Shown: in pieces, positions 35,704-47,489 of the stretch
Layout of the letters: each line of letters starts with the position of its first letter
Position numbering within the stretch: the stretch's first letter is position 1
Origin: Quillaja saponaria
Taxonomy: Eukaryota > Streptophyta > Magnoliopsida > Fabales > Quillajaceae
Direction: 5' to 3'
DNA: 64,000 nt
Assembly (NCBI GenBank): GCA_029379385.1
Contig: CM055618.1
Coordinates: 5,342,134-5,406,133 of the forward strand
Made by a program: the position numbers and the translations under genes
Notes under the pieces: generated by a model
Database searches by the model: none
The model's input: the letters and a program-made list of their open reading frames with translations, nothing else
Told to the model about the DNA's origin: nothing

Positions 35704-37393
35704 ATGGATGAGCCCGATCCAGACAGACCTTTTGATGCTAGCCCTTGTCAAGTGAAGAAGAAGCTAATGTTTCCCTTCCACGTATCTTCGTCTTTGAATA
35801 ATCCATTAGAGACCTCTACACCCAATTCCATTGCTGGGTCCAATTCTGACCAACCAAGCTCCTATAGGGATAAGATAATGGGAGTTCCTTCTGATTCTTT
35901 TGTTAAAGTGCTTTGGAATTCTGACCTTGAAGATTCTAATACGGGATCTGATTCATCTGATGATGAAGAGGATATTTGCAATTGGCTAAAAATTAAGCTC
36001 TCTAATGAGGAGCTGGCATCTATGAGAGAGCCATGGATAAGTTCCCTCATTATTAATGGGTAAAAGTCTTTCTTATGGGTATTTTCATGCTCGTCTTAAA
36101 CATAAGTGGAATTTGAAAGGGGATTTTAAATTAATTGATTTGGGTTGTGATTTTTACATAGTTAAGCTTAATTCTATAGAGGATATGAATTTTGTCATCT
36201 TCGAAGGCCCTTGGATAATTTATGGACATTATCTCACCATAAGGAGGTGGAAACTTGAATTCAATCCTAATTTGGAGAAAATCACTAAGACTGTTGTTTG
36301 GATCAAGTTTCCTAGCCTTCCAATTGAATACTTCAAATCTGATGCTCTGACGCTCTGATGCTCTAATGAAAGCAGTGGGTGAAATTGGTGATAAGGCCAC
36401 TGAAAAATCTAATAGGGGTAAGTTTGCTCAAATCTGTGTTGAAATTAATTTGGAAAAGCCTTTAGTTCAGAAGGTTAAACTTGGCAAACACTAGAGAAGG
36501 GTGGAGTATGAGGGCTTTCATATGATTTGTTTTCACTGTGGAATTTTTAGACATAATCAAGATCATTGCCCGTCTGCTACTTCTCCCAATGATGACCCAA
36601 TAAGTCTGCGACTGAGGATGAAGACTTTCATGAAGAATAGGATAACTCGGTCAACTCAGATAGCTAGATCCCTGTGCCTAATGCTCACTCATCTCATTCT
36701 GGTTATAAGCCTTAGATGATGGTAGCCCAAAAGCCTGGAAGGCCTAGAGTTATTCGTGAAAATATGGGAGCTAAGTATACTAGGAAGGATATGTTGAATA
36801 AGGGCCCTAGTAAGTTTGGCTCAAAGCTTGATATTCTAACTGATAATATATCTAATCTTCCTATAGCCCACTCCAACTTTGATATGTTGTCTTTCGCTGC
36901 CCAGGGTCTAAGCTCCTCGAAAATCCCTGTTGTGGATAAGTCTAAACATCTTAAAGCTAAGTCCACTAAAATAAAAAACCCGTCTAACCAAAGGCCCAAG
37001 AGCCAATCTAAGCCTCGTTCAAAAATTCATGCTGATAAGAAGCCCTCTTCCTCTACTAAACCTTCTCAAATCTCTCTGAACTTAGATGTTCCAGCTTGCT
37101 TTAATTTTTCTGATTCTAATGAAATAGCTAAGGGACACTCTGAATTTCTTGCTTTCAATGAGAAATGGCATGCCACTATCCTTCCTACCGTTCTTACTGA
37201 TATTACTAATGTTGATCCAATGTCTTCAAATCTTCCTTTGCCAAAACCTCCTGATTTGGATGTTGCTTGGGATGGTGGTACAAATCCTCGTAAGAAGGGA
37301 CTTCTTTCTGATTGCTCTGATGTTGAGTTGCTATATGTGGATTTGATGGTCTCTCGAATGGAATCAGAGGATTCCATTGTTGAGACTATATGA
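35704..37393 (+). pseudogene. LINE ORF1 (DUF4283-like gag protein with CCHC zinc knuckle)
   Basis: Starts MDEPDPDRPFDASP; the frame at 36056-36358 carries the DUF4283-type domain (KSLSYGYFHARLKHKW, LGCDFYIVKLNSIEDMNFVI, FEGPWIIYGHYLTIRRW, VVWIKFPSLPIEYF), followed by an intact knuckle CFHCGIFRHNQDHC (36528-36569; C-x2-C-x4-H-x4-C) and a Lys/Ser/Pro-rich tail in the 225-codon frame 36716-37393. In plant LINEs this protein binds the RNA. At least two frameshifts (about 36060 and 36360-36500) break it. Its last codons overlap the start of ORF2, as is common. Confidence 0.8.
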
Positions 37394-38380
37394 TATTGCT
37401 TCCTCTTCACCTGTTATGTTTATGTTAAATATTCTAATGTGGAATGTTCGGGGTGTTGGGTACAAGTCCTTTGTTAGTTCTGCTTTGGACCTTTTTCTTT
37501 TTCATAAACCTACAATAGGGGTTTTTATGGAAACACGAGTTAATCCCTCTCGAGCTGCAAAAATCATCCTTCAGCTTGGCTTTGATTCTAATTTTATGAT
37601 TAATTATTGTGGGTATAAGGGTGGTATTTGGGGCCTTTAGAACTCTGATGTCCTTAATGATAGTGTAATTTCTTCTAACAATTAAGTGGTCCACATGACT
37701 GTCAAGAATAATGTACATTCTATCTGGCTTCTCTCTGTGGTTTATGCCAGTCCTTCATTCAGTGAAAAATAACTTTTATGGGATTCTCTGGAAACAGATT
37801 TTGGCCATAACTCCTTTCCCTGGGCTTTAATTAGAGATTTCTATGACATTATGGCTACGTCTAAAAGCTCTAATAACTCATGTGATATTAGAAAGTAGAA
37901 TTCCTTTCTCTTGGATCAATCGATTTAGCCTTATTAATCTGGGTTTTGTTGGTCCCAGATTCACTTGGTCAAATGGGCGTCATGGGGCATACTTAATAAG
38001 AAGGTTCAATAGAGTTTTCTGTAATGATCTTTGGAGAATCCTGTTTGCTGAAGCTTTTGCTAGTCATCTTCCTAAAACGAGTTCAGATCATTGCCTTAGT
38101 CTTCGTAACCTTTCTAGTATCCCTTCTTCCTTCTTTCCAAACTAGATCATTCAGATTTCAAGCTATGTGGTTGTCGCATAACACTTTTTCTGATTTATCT
38201 AAAGACTTTTGGCAGAATCATTGTGGTCAAATGCTCTTCTTAACTCTTTTTCTAAGGACCTTCAAGCCTAGAACAAGATTACTTTTGGTAATATCTTTCA
38301 TAAAAATCCTAGCATGTTTGAGAGGTATCCAAGTTTCTCTTTGTCATAAGTTAATCCTTTTCTGATTAATCTGGGGGCTT
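37377..38380 (+). pseudogene. LINE ORF2 endonuclease domain
   Basis: Starts with the apurinic-endonuclease signature LNILMWNVRGVG, then PTIGVFMETRVNPSRAAKII and YKGGIWGL, and near 37890 FSWINRFSLINLGFVGPRFT, TWSNGRHG, RRFNRVFCND, ASHLPKTSSDHCLSL. The Asn of WNVRG, the Glu of METR and the terminal SDH are retained; stops interrupt the frame at 37638-37640 and elsewhere. Confidence 0.82.
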
Positions 38381-40270
38381 CCTTGTCTACTAAGTACAAT
38401 GACATTCTGCTTCAAGAGGAACCTTTTTGGTTTCAAAAAGCTAGAGAAAGATGGGTTCAACTGGGGGATAGAATATAAGATACTTTCATACAAAAACTCT
38501 CATTAGCAGAAGAAAAAACAAAATTAATTATTGAAAGATGCTATTGGCATGTGGATGTATGACCCTAATTTGCTTTTACTTATGGCTTCTGACTTCTTTA
38601 AAACTCTATATAAGAGGGATTACATTCCTTCTGATGTTCCTAGTCCTCTTCTTTCGCCAACAGATTGTACTTCTTTTTCTCAACTTATGTCCTCTTCTGA
38701 AATTAAGTATGTTGTGTTCTCTACTGGGGCTTTTATAGCTCTTGGTCCTGATGGTTCCAAAGTATTTTTTATCAGAAATGCTAGAATGATGTTGGGTCTC
38801 ATATTTGTAATTTAGTTCGTAACTTTTTTGATTCTGGCTTCCTTCCTCCTGGTCTCAATCACATTCTCATCACCCATTATCCTCAAAGCTGAAAATCTTG
38901 AGTCTATAAAATTTTTAGGCCTATTAGCCTTTTATGTAAAGTAGTTTTATCCCTGGTAGATAGACCAGTGATAATATTATAATTGTCCAAGAAGTGTTGC
39001 ATTATTTTCAAAGGAAAAGGAGTAAGCTAGGGTGTGCTATTTGGAAGATTGATCTTGAAAAAGCTTATAACAGGGTTAGATAGGATTTTCTGAGGGAGGT
39101 TCTTATTAAAGTATGTCTTCCTAATAAATAGGTAGAGTTGATTATGATATGTGTTACTTCTGTTGAAATGATTGTTCTGTGGAATGGTGAAAAATCTCAA
39201 AGTTTTCTACCTGAGAGAGGTTTTAAGGCAAGATGTTCCCCTTTCTCCTTACCTCTTTGTTCTATGTATTGAAAAGCTTAGTCATTTGATTCAAGATGAT
39301 ATGGTAAGAAATCTTAGACCCTATCACTGTAGCCAGGGCTGGACCCTCCGCTTCCCACTTAATGTTTATTAATGACTTGATTCTTTTCTCTCAGGCCTCC
39401 TTGAAGCAAATGGTGGTTTCGAATTGTTTAGATATTTTTTGTAACCTTTCTGGCTTAAAATTTAACAGAGAGAAGTCCAAATTAATGCTATCTACTAACA
39501 TCCCTGCTCTTGTTATGAGGGCTATACGAAGATATGCTTCTGTCTTACTCACCCAGGATTTTAGGGTTCCTCTTCTTTATTCCAGGGTTAACAAGTCCAC
39601 TTATCAAGAAGTATGTGACAAAGTGAAAGTCAAGCTCTCTAACTGGAAAATTAAGAATCTTTCTCTTGCTGGAAGAGTGACTCTTATTCAGTCTTCTTCC
39701 TCGGCCATGCCACTTTACACCATGCAAACTACAAGAATCCCTAAAGGTGTTTGTGATAAGATTCATAGAGTCCAAAGGAATTTTCTTTGGTATGACTCTT
39801 TAGAGCAGCACAAATTCCATCTTGCTAACTAGAATCTTGTTTGTCTTCCCAAGGAGTTGGGTGGTTTGGGTATCAAAAAGGTAAATGATATTTGGTTTTA
39901 TTGGCCAAATTAGGATGGAGACTCCAAGCTAATCCTAATGAACTCTGGTCTCGATTCTTATTAATAAATATCTTAAAGGTTCTTCCCTCCTAGAAGCTAC
40001 TTCTAAGCTTATTACTCCTACACTTGGAATAGTAACTTAAAGGGAAGGAAATCTTGGCTAAAAGTATGCGATGAAGACTTGGTGATGGGTCTTAAATTCT
40101 GTTTTAGACTGACTGCTGGCTTGGTAACTTTATTCTTCTTGATGATGCCGTTATTGTTGTGCCTATTCATTTATTAGACCTCAAAGTTTGTGACTATTTT
40201 CTAAATTATTGTTGGCTTCTTGAGGATCTAAAGTTGTAGTTGCCCAAGACATTATTGATTTATTATCTTT
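38380..40270 (+). pseudogene. LINE ORF2 reverse transcriptase domain
   Basis: Motifs in order: FRPISLLCK (near 38915), IWKIDLEKAYNRV (39039-39080), RCSPFSLPL, then LMFINDLILFSQAS with the catalytic box reading F-I-N-D at 39365-39376 instead of F/Y-A-D-D, GLKFNREKSK, the thumb/linker VKLSNWKIKNLSLAGRVTLI and SSAMPLYTMQT. The Asp-to-Asn change in the catalytic pair would abolish activity. Stops and frameshifts throughout; the 156-codon frame 39362-39832 is the longest intact piece. Confidence 0.84.
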
Positions 40271-41420
40271 TCTTCCTTTGTCTTGTCTCTCTAGGTTTAA
40301 AGATAAAAGGATTTGGGCCTACTTAGACAATGGTGTTTTTACCACTGCTTCTGCTAGGCAGCTCTTAATCTCAAACTTTGTCTCTGATGAGGTGGTTCCT
40401 ATCGGCAAACTTATTTGGAAGGTCGTATGTTTACCTAGAACCAAGTATTTCTTGTGGCTCCTCTGCCACCAAAAATTGCTTACTAATAAGCAACGTTAGG
40501 TAAGGCATTGCTCTTCTTCTCTAGTTTGTGGTCTATGTGGTTTCTACTGTGAAGACTGTTTACATGCCATTAAGGACTGTGCTCATGCTGTCCGTATATG
40601 GTCCTCTTTGATTTCTCATGAGTTACTTCCTTCTTTCTTTACTTCTAATTTTTATGACTAGATGTTGCTTAACCTAAAAGCTACTGCAATGTTCTCTGAT
40701 ATGAGAATTCCTCGGTCCTCTATTTTTAGTATTATAGATTGGAGAATTTGGAATTTTAGGAATAAATTCCTGTTTGAGTCTGATTTTAATCCTCCTTAGA
40801 ATGTTGTTCTTATCTTAAGAAGGAAGTTAGTGACATTTGGAAGGATTTATTGGTTCAACAAGAACCTCATGTTAAAGTTGAAAATTTGCTCGCTTGGTCT
40901 TTTCCTTGTGTAAACTGGGTTAAAATAAATATTGATGGTGCTGCCAAAGCTAGAGGCTCTTCCACTAGCTGTGGTGGTCATGTCTGAGGTAGCTATGGAG
41001 AATGGCTAGAGGGTTTTGCTGTTAATCTAGGGAAGGGCATTAACTTTCTAGCTGAGCTATATGGTATCTTGTATGGTCTTGACTTTGTTTAGCGAATGGG
41101 ATTCAGGAAGGTTCAAATGGAAACTGATTCTCTTCTTCTGTGTTGTTGATACAGAAAAAGGATATTCAATTCTATCCACATGCTTATCTTATTCATAGTT
41201 GTCGTTAGCTTCTGTGTAGAGACTAGGATATTAAGCTAAATCATGTCTATCGAGAATACAACTTTGCTACGGATCGGCTGGCCTCTTTTGGCACTTCTCC
41301 TAGCTTGGGTTTTCATGAGCTTCAAGAGTCTCCTGCAGCAAGACGTGTGGGGTTACTTGGCCCCATTTCCTCTCTTCTTAGTTTTTTGTTTGGTTGGGCT
41401 TAGGCCCCATCTTGTGCCAA
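40271..41420 (+). pseudogene. LINE ORF2 zinc-binding region and RNase H
   Basis: 40278-40620: zf-RVT-type region (VPIGKLIWKVVCLPRTKYFL, CGLCGF, HAIKDCAHAVRIW). 40910-41130: RNase H with WVKINIDGAAKARGSS, FLAELYGILYGLDF, QMETDSLLL, keeping the Asp-Glu-Asp catalytic set. Ends in a short A-rich tail before the right target-site copy. Confidence 0.78.
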
Positions 41421-41441
41421 AAAATAAACACATGCTATATA

Positions 41442-43200
41442 CCAATATACACATTATATAATTTGAATTATGTAAAATAATTTAATTCTTGTGTAAAATA
41501 AAAATATATATAATTTATAAAAATAATTTTATCAATTATAAAATATTTAAAATAAATTTTGGAGGGCACTAGGTTATTATAACATGTTCAAAACATTCAC
41601 ACTAAATCTCCAATAGTCAACACATGCACATGACCTTTGTGAAACAATACAGAGATTGATGTAACTAGACGAGATCTTTAAACCACAAAGAACTTGCTGA
41701 GGAAAACTTTTCGTCCTTCATGACAACTAGAGGAATAAGGTTTCCCACATGATCAATTGCTTTAAAGAGGAAAAGCTAATCTCCATGGTTATTAAAAATT
41801 TCTTACCCACTTACTTAAATGCCATTTCACCTAGTACTTCCCTAACTTCAAATCCTTTATTGCATTTGGAGCCCAACATGAGGACGACACCAATATGGCA
41901 TCATCAAGACTAAAAAATCTCCTCCCAAGGCCAACAACATCATTGTTCGAAACAGTCGCACCTCCACCATCAACAATCTTTTAGCCCAACAGCCACCTAA
42001 TCCTTCCCCCCCAAGCCTTAAATTTGAATTTGAATGGCAAGAATTTAAATTAAACAAACAGTTGTGTTGCCCACCTCCAACAAAGGTCTAGACAACTTTA
42101 AGAGAAGAAAAAGAAATATAGAAGGGGAAAAAGAAAAGAAAAGGAAAAAAAAAAAAAAAAAGAGAGAGAAAAGACTAAAAGTAGAAAAAGAGAAAAGAAA
42201 AGTTGAAGTTGGCATAAATTTTAAGGACAACTATATTAACAAATTTCAGACATAAAAATTATGGAGAATTAATTCTAATCATTCTAATCAATGTCTCACA
42301 TCAATTTTGCTTTCTAAGTAATGAATTCTTAGGATAAAATCGTTTATTTATTTTCGAAACTACTAGAATTCACATTGCAAAAAATTTAAGAAAAAAAGAA
42401 ACATCCGCGAGGAATTAAAATCAGCATGTACAAAAATTGATGTTCAAATCTTCTTTCCAAAGCTCAATAAAAAAGCCATGCAAGTCTTTGCTGTGAACTT
42501 GTACAAGTTTCAAATAATATATTTTCAAATGTTTTGAATCTCTAGCACTCAAATATCCCATCATTGTATAAATCACACTTTATGCTTCCTAGGTTTCTCC
42601 TACTGTAAGAATAGTCATCGTGTCAAATTCAAATTGTTTAAAATATTGGGAATGCTCATCATGTCATTAGGTCATATATGATCATTCTCATTACGAAAAC
42701 ATTTGTATGATAGTGTTTTGGCCCATATTTCATGTTCATTGGCTACGATCGATCAAGCACTTTCATAGGAAGAATTTATAAGAAAAAGAAGTTATAGTAA
42801 CTCAATCCCAACGAGGATTCAATTAAATCCTAAAAGCCTATAAAGGGAGATGGATCACAACACATTCATAAGAAGGGTTTCCATGTGAATATTGCAAATG
42901 GTCCAATAAGACAATAGCACTAATTTCAACAAAAACCCTCAAACATCACATGACCACGTCTAACTTCCAAAGGTAAATCCAAGATTTTAGAATGGAACTC
43001 GAAAGGACAAAAAGCTCAGTAGCATGAACACCAAATCCTTACTCAATGGTGTCCCAACACCTCTATTACTCAAAATAGAAAAAGAAAAAAAAAGAGAGAA
43101 AGGAAAAAAAAAAAAAAAAGAGAAAAGAGAAAAGGTCACTTATAACATTGTTACCCCCATTTCTTTTGAGGCTTGCATAAAGTACAATCAATGAATAATC
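41442..43200. other. Gene-free stretch with purine tracts
   Basis: No supported gene. Two long, nearly pure purine runs: about 42099-42207 and 43075-43135. The opposed frames 42045-42230 and 42064-42255 are by-products of the first run. Confidence 0.5.
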
Positions 43201-43201
43201 A

Positions 43202-43625
43202 TCTATTACAAGAAACTATTATAGCATCAGTGTTATACTGTAGCTGATAGTGGTAATATTGTCACAAAAAATTATTTGGAATAGGTGATTGTCGTTGATA
43301 AGTCGAACCTCAAACCCTAGTCGCTAATGCCACTTATCGGTGATAGACTGTCGATAATAATTATCAATGATATTTGAGAGTAACAAAGGTTGTTGTTGAT
43401 CATGAGATCACCAATAATCTAGAAAATCTTATCAGTGACAATCTCCTTAAAGTATATGACTGTCGTTAGTAGTTATTATTGGAAGTAGATGGTGTCATTA
43501 ATGTGATCTCCAATAATCTGAAAAATATGATATTTGACATCTATGACGCGAATGATTGATATGGATAATTTTAAATTTTATTTCTATTTCTATTATTTTG
43601 CGACAGTAACTTACTGTTGCTAATC
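43202..43625 (+). mobile_element. CACTA-like subterminal region
   Basis: Starts TATTACAAGAAACTATTATAGCATCAGTG, a degenerate CACTACAAGAAAC terminus, followed by many short direct and inverted copies of ATCAGTGAC / TATCGGTGAT-like motifs up to 'gcgacagtaacttactgttgc' near 43600. Organised like the sequence at 13222-13440. The opposite end was not identified. Confidence 0.4.
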
Positions 43626-43859
43626 CTCCAACTTCATTTTAAAGTTTTATTTTCTTAAACCGTACAATTTTAATATGATTTTGTTTGATACAATAGTTTT
43701 AATACAGAAGAAACTTAAATTGAAGGATAAAATTATATGACATTGATAAAAGTATTTCCAAACTAATTGAAATACATTAACATATACTTCATAAAGTAAC
43801 TTGCACATAAATTAAAAAATATCAACTCATGACAAGAAAAACAAACAATGCAATTCCTA

Positions 43860-43931
43860 CTAAATCATCCTCTTCCTTCTTAGGACTTGCTCATCGTAAA
43901 ATTTTGAAGCATCTGGAAATGGGAACATAGC
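43860..43931 (-). pseudogene. Possible terminal exon of a transposase or unknown gene
   Basis: Minus strand: acceptor TTTACAG, then an open segment reading AMFPFPDASKFYDEQVLRRKRMI and a TAG at 43860-43862. Its place just inside the CACTA-like end suits the last exon of an element gene, but I cannot assign a family and see no partner exon with confidence. Confidence 0.25.
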
Positions 43932-44039
43932 CTGTAAACATTTAGAAAAACACAGTCATGTTAATAACTTAGAAACTTTTCAGGTAGATACACATAAAAC
44001 ACACCCTATAGTTAATTCAAATGAAAAACCAATTATTCA

Positions 44040-44425
44040 TACAAGTCTTAATAATTTTACCCCTAGGACCCAACTTTTAAAACTTACAAGTATGTATAAA
44101 CACATAATTATGCATACAACGCACATTGTTGATCCAAACAAGAAATAATAATTTGTTCTTACAAGTCTTATTTAATCCAACAAAAGTGCCAATATGATGT
44201 CGTTTATATTTACAATTTTTCTCATCAAATCCCAATTTTCAAAGTTTACAAGTATAAACACATAGTTATGCTTAAAATGTATCCCGTTGATCTAAATGAA
44301 AAATTATTTATCCCTACAAGTCTTATTCATCCCCACAAACGTGTTGATATCCCAGCTTGTCCAACATACGCTTATTTTATAATTTTGCCCCCCAAATCCC
44401 AATATTCAAAGTTTACAAAAGTAGA
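44040..44425. repeat. Three imperfect tandem copies, period about 120-155 bp
   Basis: TACAAGTCTTA occurs at 44040, 44160 and 44315, each followed by a shared series (a CCCAA-TTTTCAAA-type block, TTACAAGTAT, AAACACATA-TTATGC, GTTGATC-type blocks). Copies are diverged by point changes and small gaps. Confidence 0.65.
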
Positions 44426-44880
44426 AAAGTGACATCAATAAGTTAATAAGTGGTATTCCATGCTCAAAGGAGAAGCAATTTAGAAGCCAAAGGCTAATTA
44501 TAGTAGTTTCATACCTAAGGCAAAGTATCTAATTGGTTTCTCAAAAATTCAATTTTTAGTTTATCTCCCCACCATATTGATATGTTATTGCCCACGACAA
44601 AGAAAAGGTGTCTCTCCTATAGTTTGATCTTTCCTCGATCTTACCAAATGGAATAGCTTTACCTTATAAATTCATGGCTACCTTGGCAAATTGGGTGAAG
44701 ATGCAGAGCTAATAAGTCAAACACTTATTTCTTCTATAAGGATACCAAATAGCATGGTTTTAGAGAAGGGGATGATGGACCAACAAAGAGGGGGTTGGAG
44801 AGAACTAAAACACTTACGCATTAGAATGCATTTACCACTTTTCAAACTGAAGATTTAGGAATTTGTAATAGTTAATAAAG

Positions 44881-45215
44881 TAATTTGACTTAATTAAAAA
44901 TTCATTAATTTTTGCTTAAATGAAAAGACATTTCCTTTCATAAAATAACATCTAAATGAATAATTATTAAAGTATTGGTAAGATGAAAATTTGGTTATTT
45001 TGACTCAATCAAAAACTCTTTACTTTTTGCTTAAATAAAAAGACATTTGCTTTTATGAATTAACTTCTTTATTAAAAAGAATGTCCTTTCATGAAAAAGT
45101 ATAAAGGTTTTTTCTTCGCTATTTGACTTAATCAAAAATCATTATTTTTGATTAAATGAAAAAGACATTTTCTTTTATATGTTAACTTCTTTATGAACAA
45201 TAATATACTTTCACT
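44881..45215. repeat. Three imperfect tandem copies, period about 115-123 bp
   Basis: TTGACTTAAT/TTGACTCAATC words at 44885, 45000 and 45123 each start a unit with AAAA-TTT-TGCTTAAAT-AAAAGACATTT-CTTT-AT and AACTTCTTTAT-type blocks. AT-rich and diverged. Confidence 0.65.
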
Positions 45216-45709
45216 ATAACAGTAACATGATTAACCCACATTTTGAATCTCTTTTTCTCCTTTTCTTTCTCTTTTCAAGTTATAATTATTATTTATATCT
45301 AATAGCAACCTTAAATATAAAAGAGTTTGTTTTATCTTGGGAGGCTAATTTGTTGTAACATGTTGCAAGTAAGGTGTGAATATAATTTTAAGAAAAGAAA
45401 ATTTCTAACTCAAATCAAACTTTCAAATGTGTTTATTGTTTTTGCAAATTTTTATACAACATATCCCAAATCTTAAAAGGATAGATGACAATCCAAGATT
45501 ATATTCAAAGTCCGCATAAAAATAGCTTGCTAGCTAGCTACGCACTTTTACTTTCCTTTCCATACGCATGAATTTCAAATAGATCCACGCAAAAATTATT
45601 TTTATCTATTACTATTACTATTCTCACTTCTTGCAGTAATAAGTATTCAAATACAATTATATAATCCAATTTTGTTTGTATAAAACACACTTATATAATT
45701 TATCAAGCA

Positions 45710-47427
45710 CTACTGGATAGTATTGCCCTCTCCACTTGTGATCCTCATTTTCTCCAAGTGTGCCTTCCCATTAAGATTACGAGAGAAGAACTCCCTAAAG
45801 TATTCTTCCATTAGCACCCTTCTAAACAATGGTGGGTTTTGTTGACTTATCAAACTTCTTGCAGGCCCAATCTCAGCCTCAAATTTTGGATTAAAAAACA
45901 TAGCAATAGAAATCCTCTCTTTCACTTTATTCACTGTTGCCCTGTGCTCAATGCTACTATAGACCCCATTGCTTAGAATCTGCAATTTAGCCAAAATTAC
46001 CGGATAATTAATTGAATAAACATTCTAGGATCATCATTTAAAACATGGGATAATAAATATTGGATTTTATATTAATTTAAAAATACTAGACAAACCAAAA
46101 CAAAAGTGTGAGTCATTATCTGTGGTCCTCATGATGTTCCTAAGAGGTGCTTTTGTGAGTGGGTGGCTATGAATATACTAATTAAGTTTGAAAAGTATAT
46201 TAATGATCAATATTAATATATTGTATGCTGGATTAAACATTGCATCGTGTGTTGATATTCTTTATTAATTAATTATGTATTTTAAGAGTGTAAGAGAGAG
46301 AAAGAGAAAAAAAAAAAAAAAAAAAAAACCTCCATAATATCTCCAACATTAACAACAAAGGCATCTTGAAGGAAGTTGACTGGAATCCAAATCCCATCTT
46401 TCTTTATCTCAAGACCTTCTACTCCATTGATTTGATGAAGGATGGTGATGCCGGTAGCGTCCGAGTGTGGCGTAAGGCCCATAACAAGCTCTGGTTGTGG
46501 GCATGGAGGATAGTAAGTCATCCTCATTGATTGCATACCATCTTCAAACAAATCTTCCACCTCTCTCATCTCCATGTTTATGGCTTTCCCAAGTAGCCCT
46601 AAAAGTTTCATAGCAAGTTTTTGCAATTCTTTGTAGTACGAATCCAAGGTACTCCTGTATGTATATGCAACAAAATAATCAATACGACATGTATGTATAT
46701 AAATCTTAGAGACAGAGAGAGAGAGGACCTGAAGGATGAAGGGAGCTCTGGAAAAAGATATGGTTTTCTTCTATGAACAGGATTGAGTATCATGTAAAAC
46801 CTATCACCCCAATCAAGTTTTTGATCTTCACATCTGATTACGGTTCCGTAACCTTCAACATCACCTGGCCTTATTTTGTATTTCAATTTCTCTTCAGATG
46901 ATAGCTTGAAGAAATTCTCAATTTCTTGTTTCAGATTCTCTAACAATTGAAAGCTAACTCCATGATTCACCAACTGTAGAATGAAATAATAATTGCCAAA
47001 TCCATGTGAACTTGAAGTATTCAACAAGATAGATATATATGTGTAACTGGCTAGATTTTTATTTTTGGGAATCAAGAATTTGTTCCAAATTTTTAGATGA
47101 GATTCCATGCAAAATCAAACAATAACTAGGCCATAAAGGAATTAATTTGAGAAAAACCTGAAAGAAACCCCATTCCTTGCATTTAGAGTGCATCTTCTCT
47201 AGTTCAAAGTTGTCCGCTGCATCCCCTTGCAGGCTCAAATAATTCATGTCGATTATTGGGATTGTCGGCAAGGGATGAGTGCCATGAGATAGAGTTGAAG
47301 GTTCTTGTTCTGGACGTATATAGTTTTCTGGGATTTTTTTCATTGGTTTCTTGGTGAACTGATCCATCACCCCAAGAATTGAACGAGAGCTGCCAAAGCC
47401 ATTTTTTGTTTGTGATAGTGATGCCAT
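45710..47427 (-). CDS. 2-oxoglutarate/Fe(II)-dependent dioxygenase, SRG1-like (DOXC class)
   Basis: Four exons: 47427-47158, 46973-46729, 46654-46330, 45979-45710; all introns GT...AG, phases consistent, 369 codons plus TAG. The product has the family layout: N-terminal DIOX_N region (IPENYIRP, TIPIIDMNYL, CKEWGFFQLVNHG, EEKLKYKI, EGYG, WGDRFYM) and the C-terminal jelly-roll oxygenase domain. Fe ligands are His235, Asp237 (PHSDATGITILHQ) and His292 (SIEHRATV); the 2OG-binding Arg302-x-Ser304 is present. The motif usually NYYPPCPQP reads TYYPPCPQP (Asn-to-Thr at 218). Relatives include SRG1, S-norcoclaurine-synthase-like and codeine O-demethylase-like proteins; such enzymes oxidise small specialised metabolites in the cytosol, but the substrate cannot be inferred. 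Intron 3 begins with a long T run (minus strand). It is the only clearly intact host gene here. Confidence 0.95.
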
Positions 47428-47465
47428 TATTGCTGAATAGCTTAGCTAAACTATTCCTGCTCTTC

Positions 47466-47474
47466 CTTATATAA
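47466..47474 (-). promoter_or_regulatory. TATA box of the dioxygenase gene
   Basis: TATATAAG on the minus strand (within TTTATATAAGG), about 40 bp before the ATG at 47427, which implies a very short 5' leader. Confidence 0.6.
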
Positions 47475-47489
47475 ATACTGATCCCTGGG

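Larger units (their letters stand above)
35560..41425 (+). mobile_element. Near full-length L1-type LINE, 5.9 kb, inactive
   Basis: Flanked by AAACATATGCTATATA (35544-35559) and AAACACATGCTATATA (41426-41441), a 16-bp target-site duplication with one mismatch. The 3' end has a short A-rich tail just before the right copy. Contents: ORF1 (35704-37393) with a DUF4283-type domain and CCHC knuckle; ORF2 (about 37377-41420) with endonuclease, reverse transcriptase, zinc-binding region and RNase H. This is the standard architecture of plant L1 LINEs. Frames are broken by many stops and frameshifts, and the RT box is changed. GC content is higher than the flanks. Confidence 0.88.

Noticed and set aside
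42045..42255. Opposed frames rich in Lys/Glu or Phe/Ser
   Set aside because: By-products of a long purine tract.
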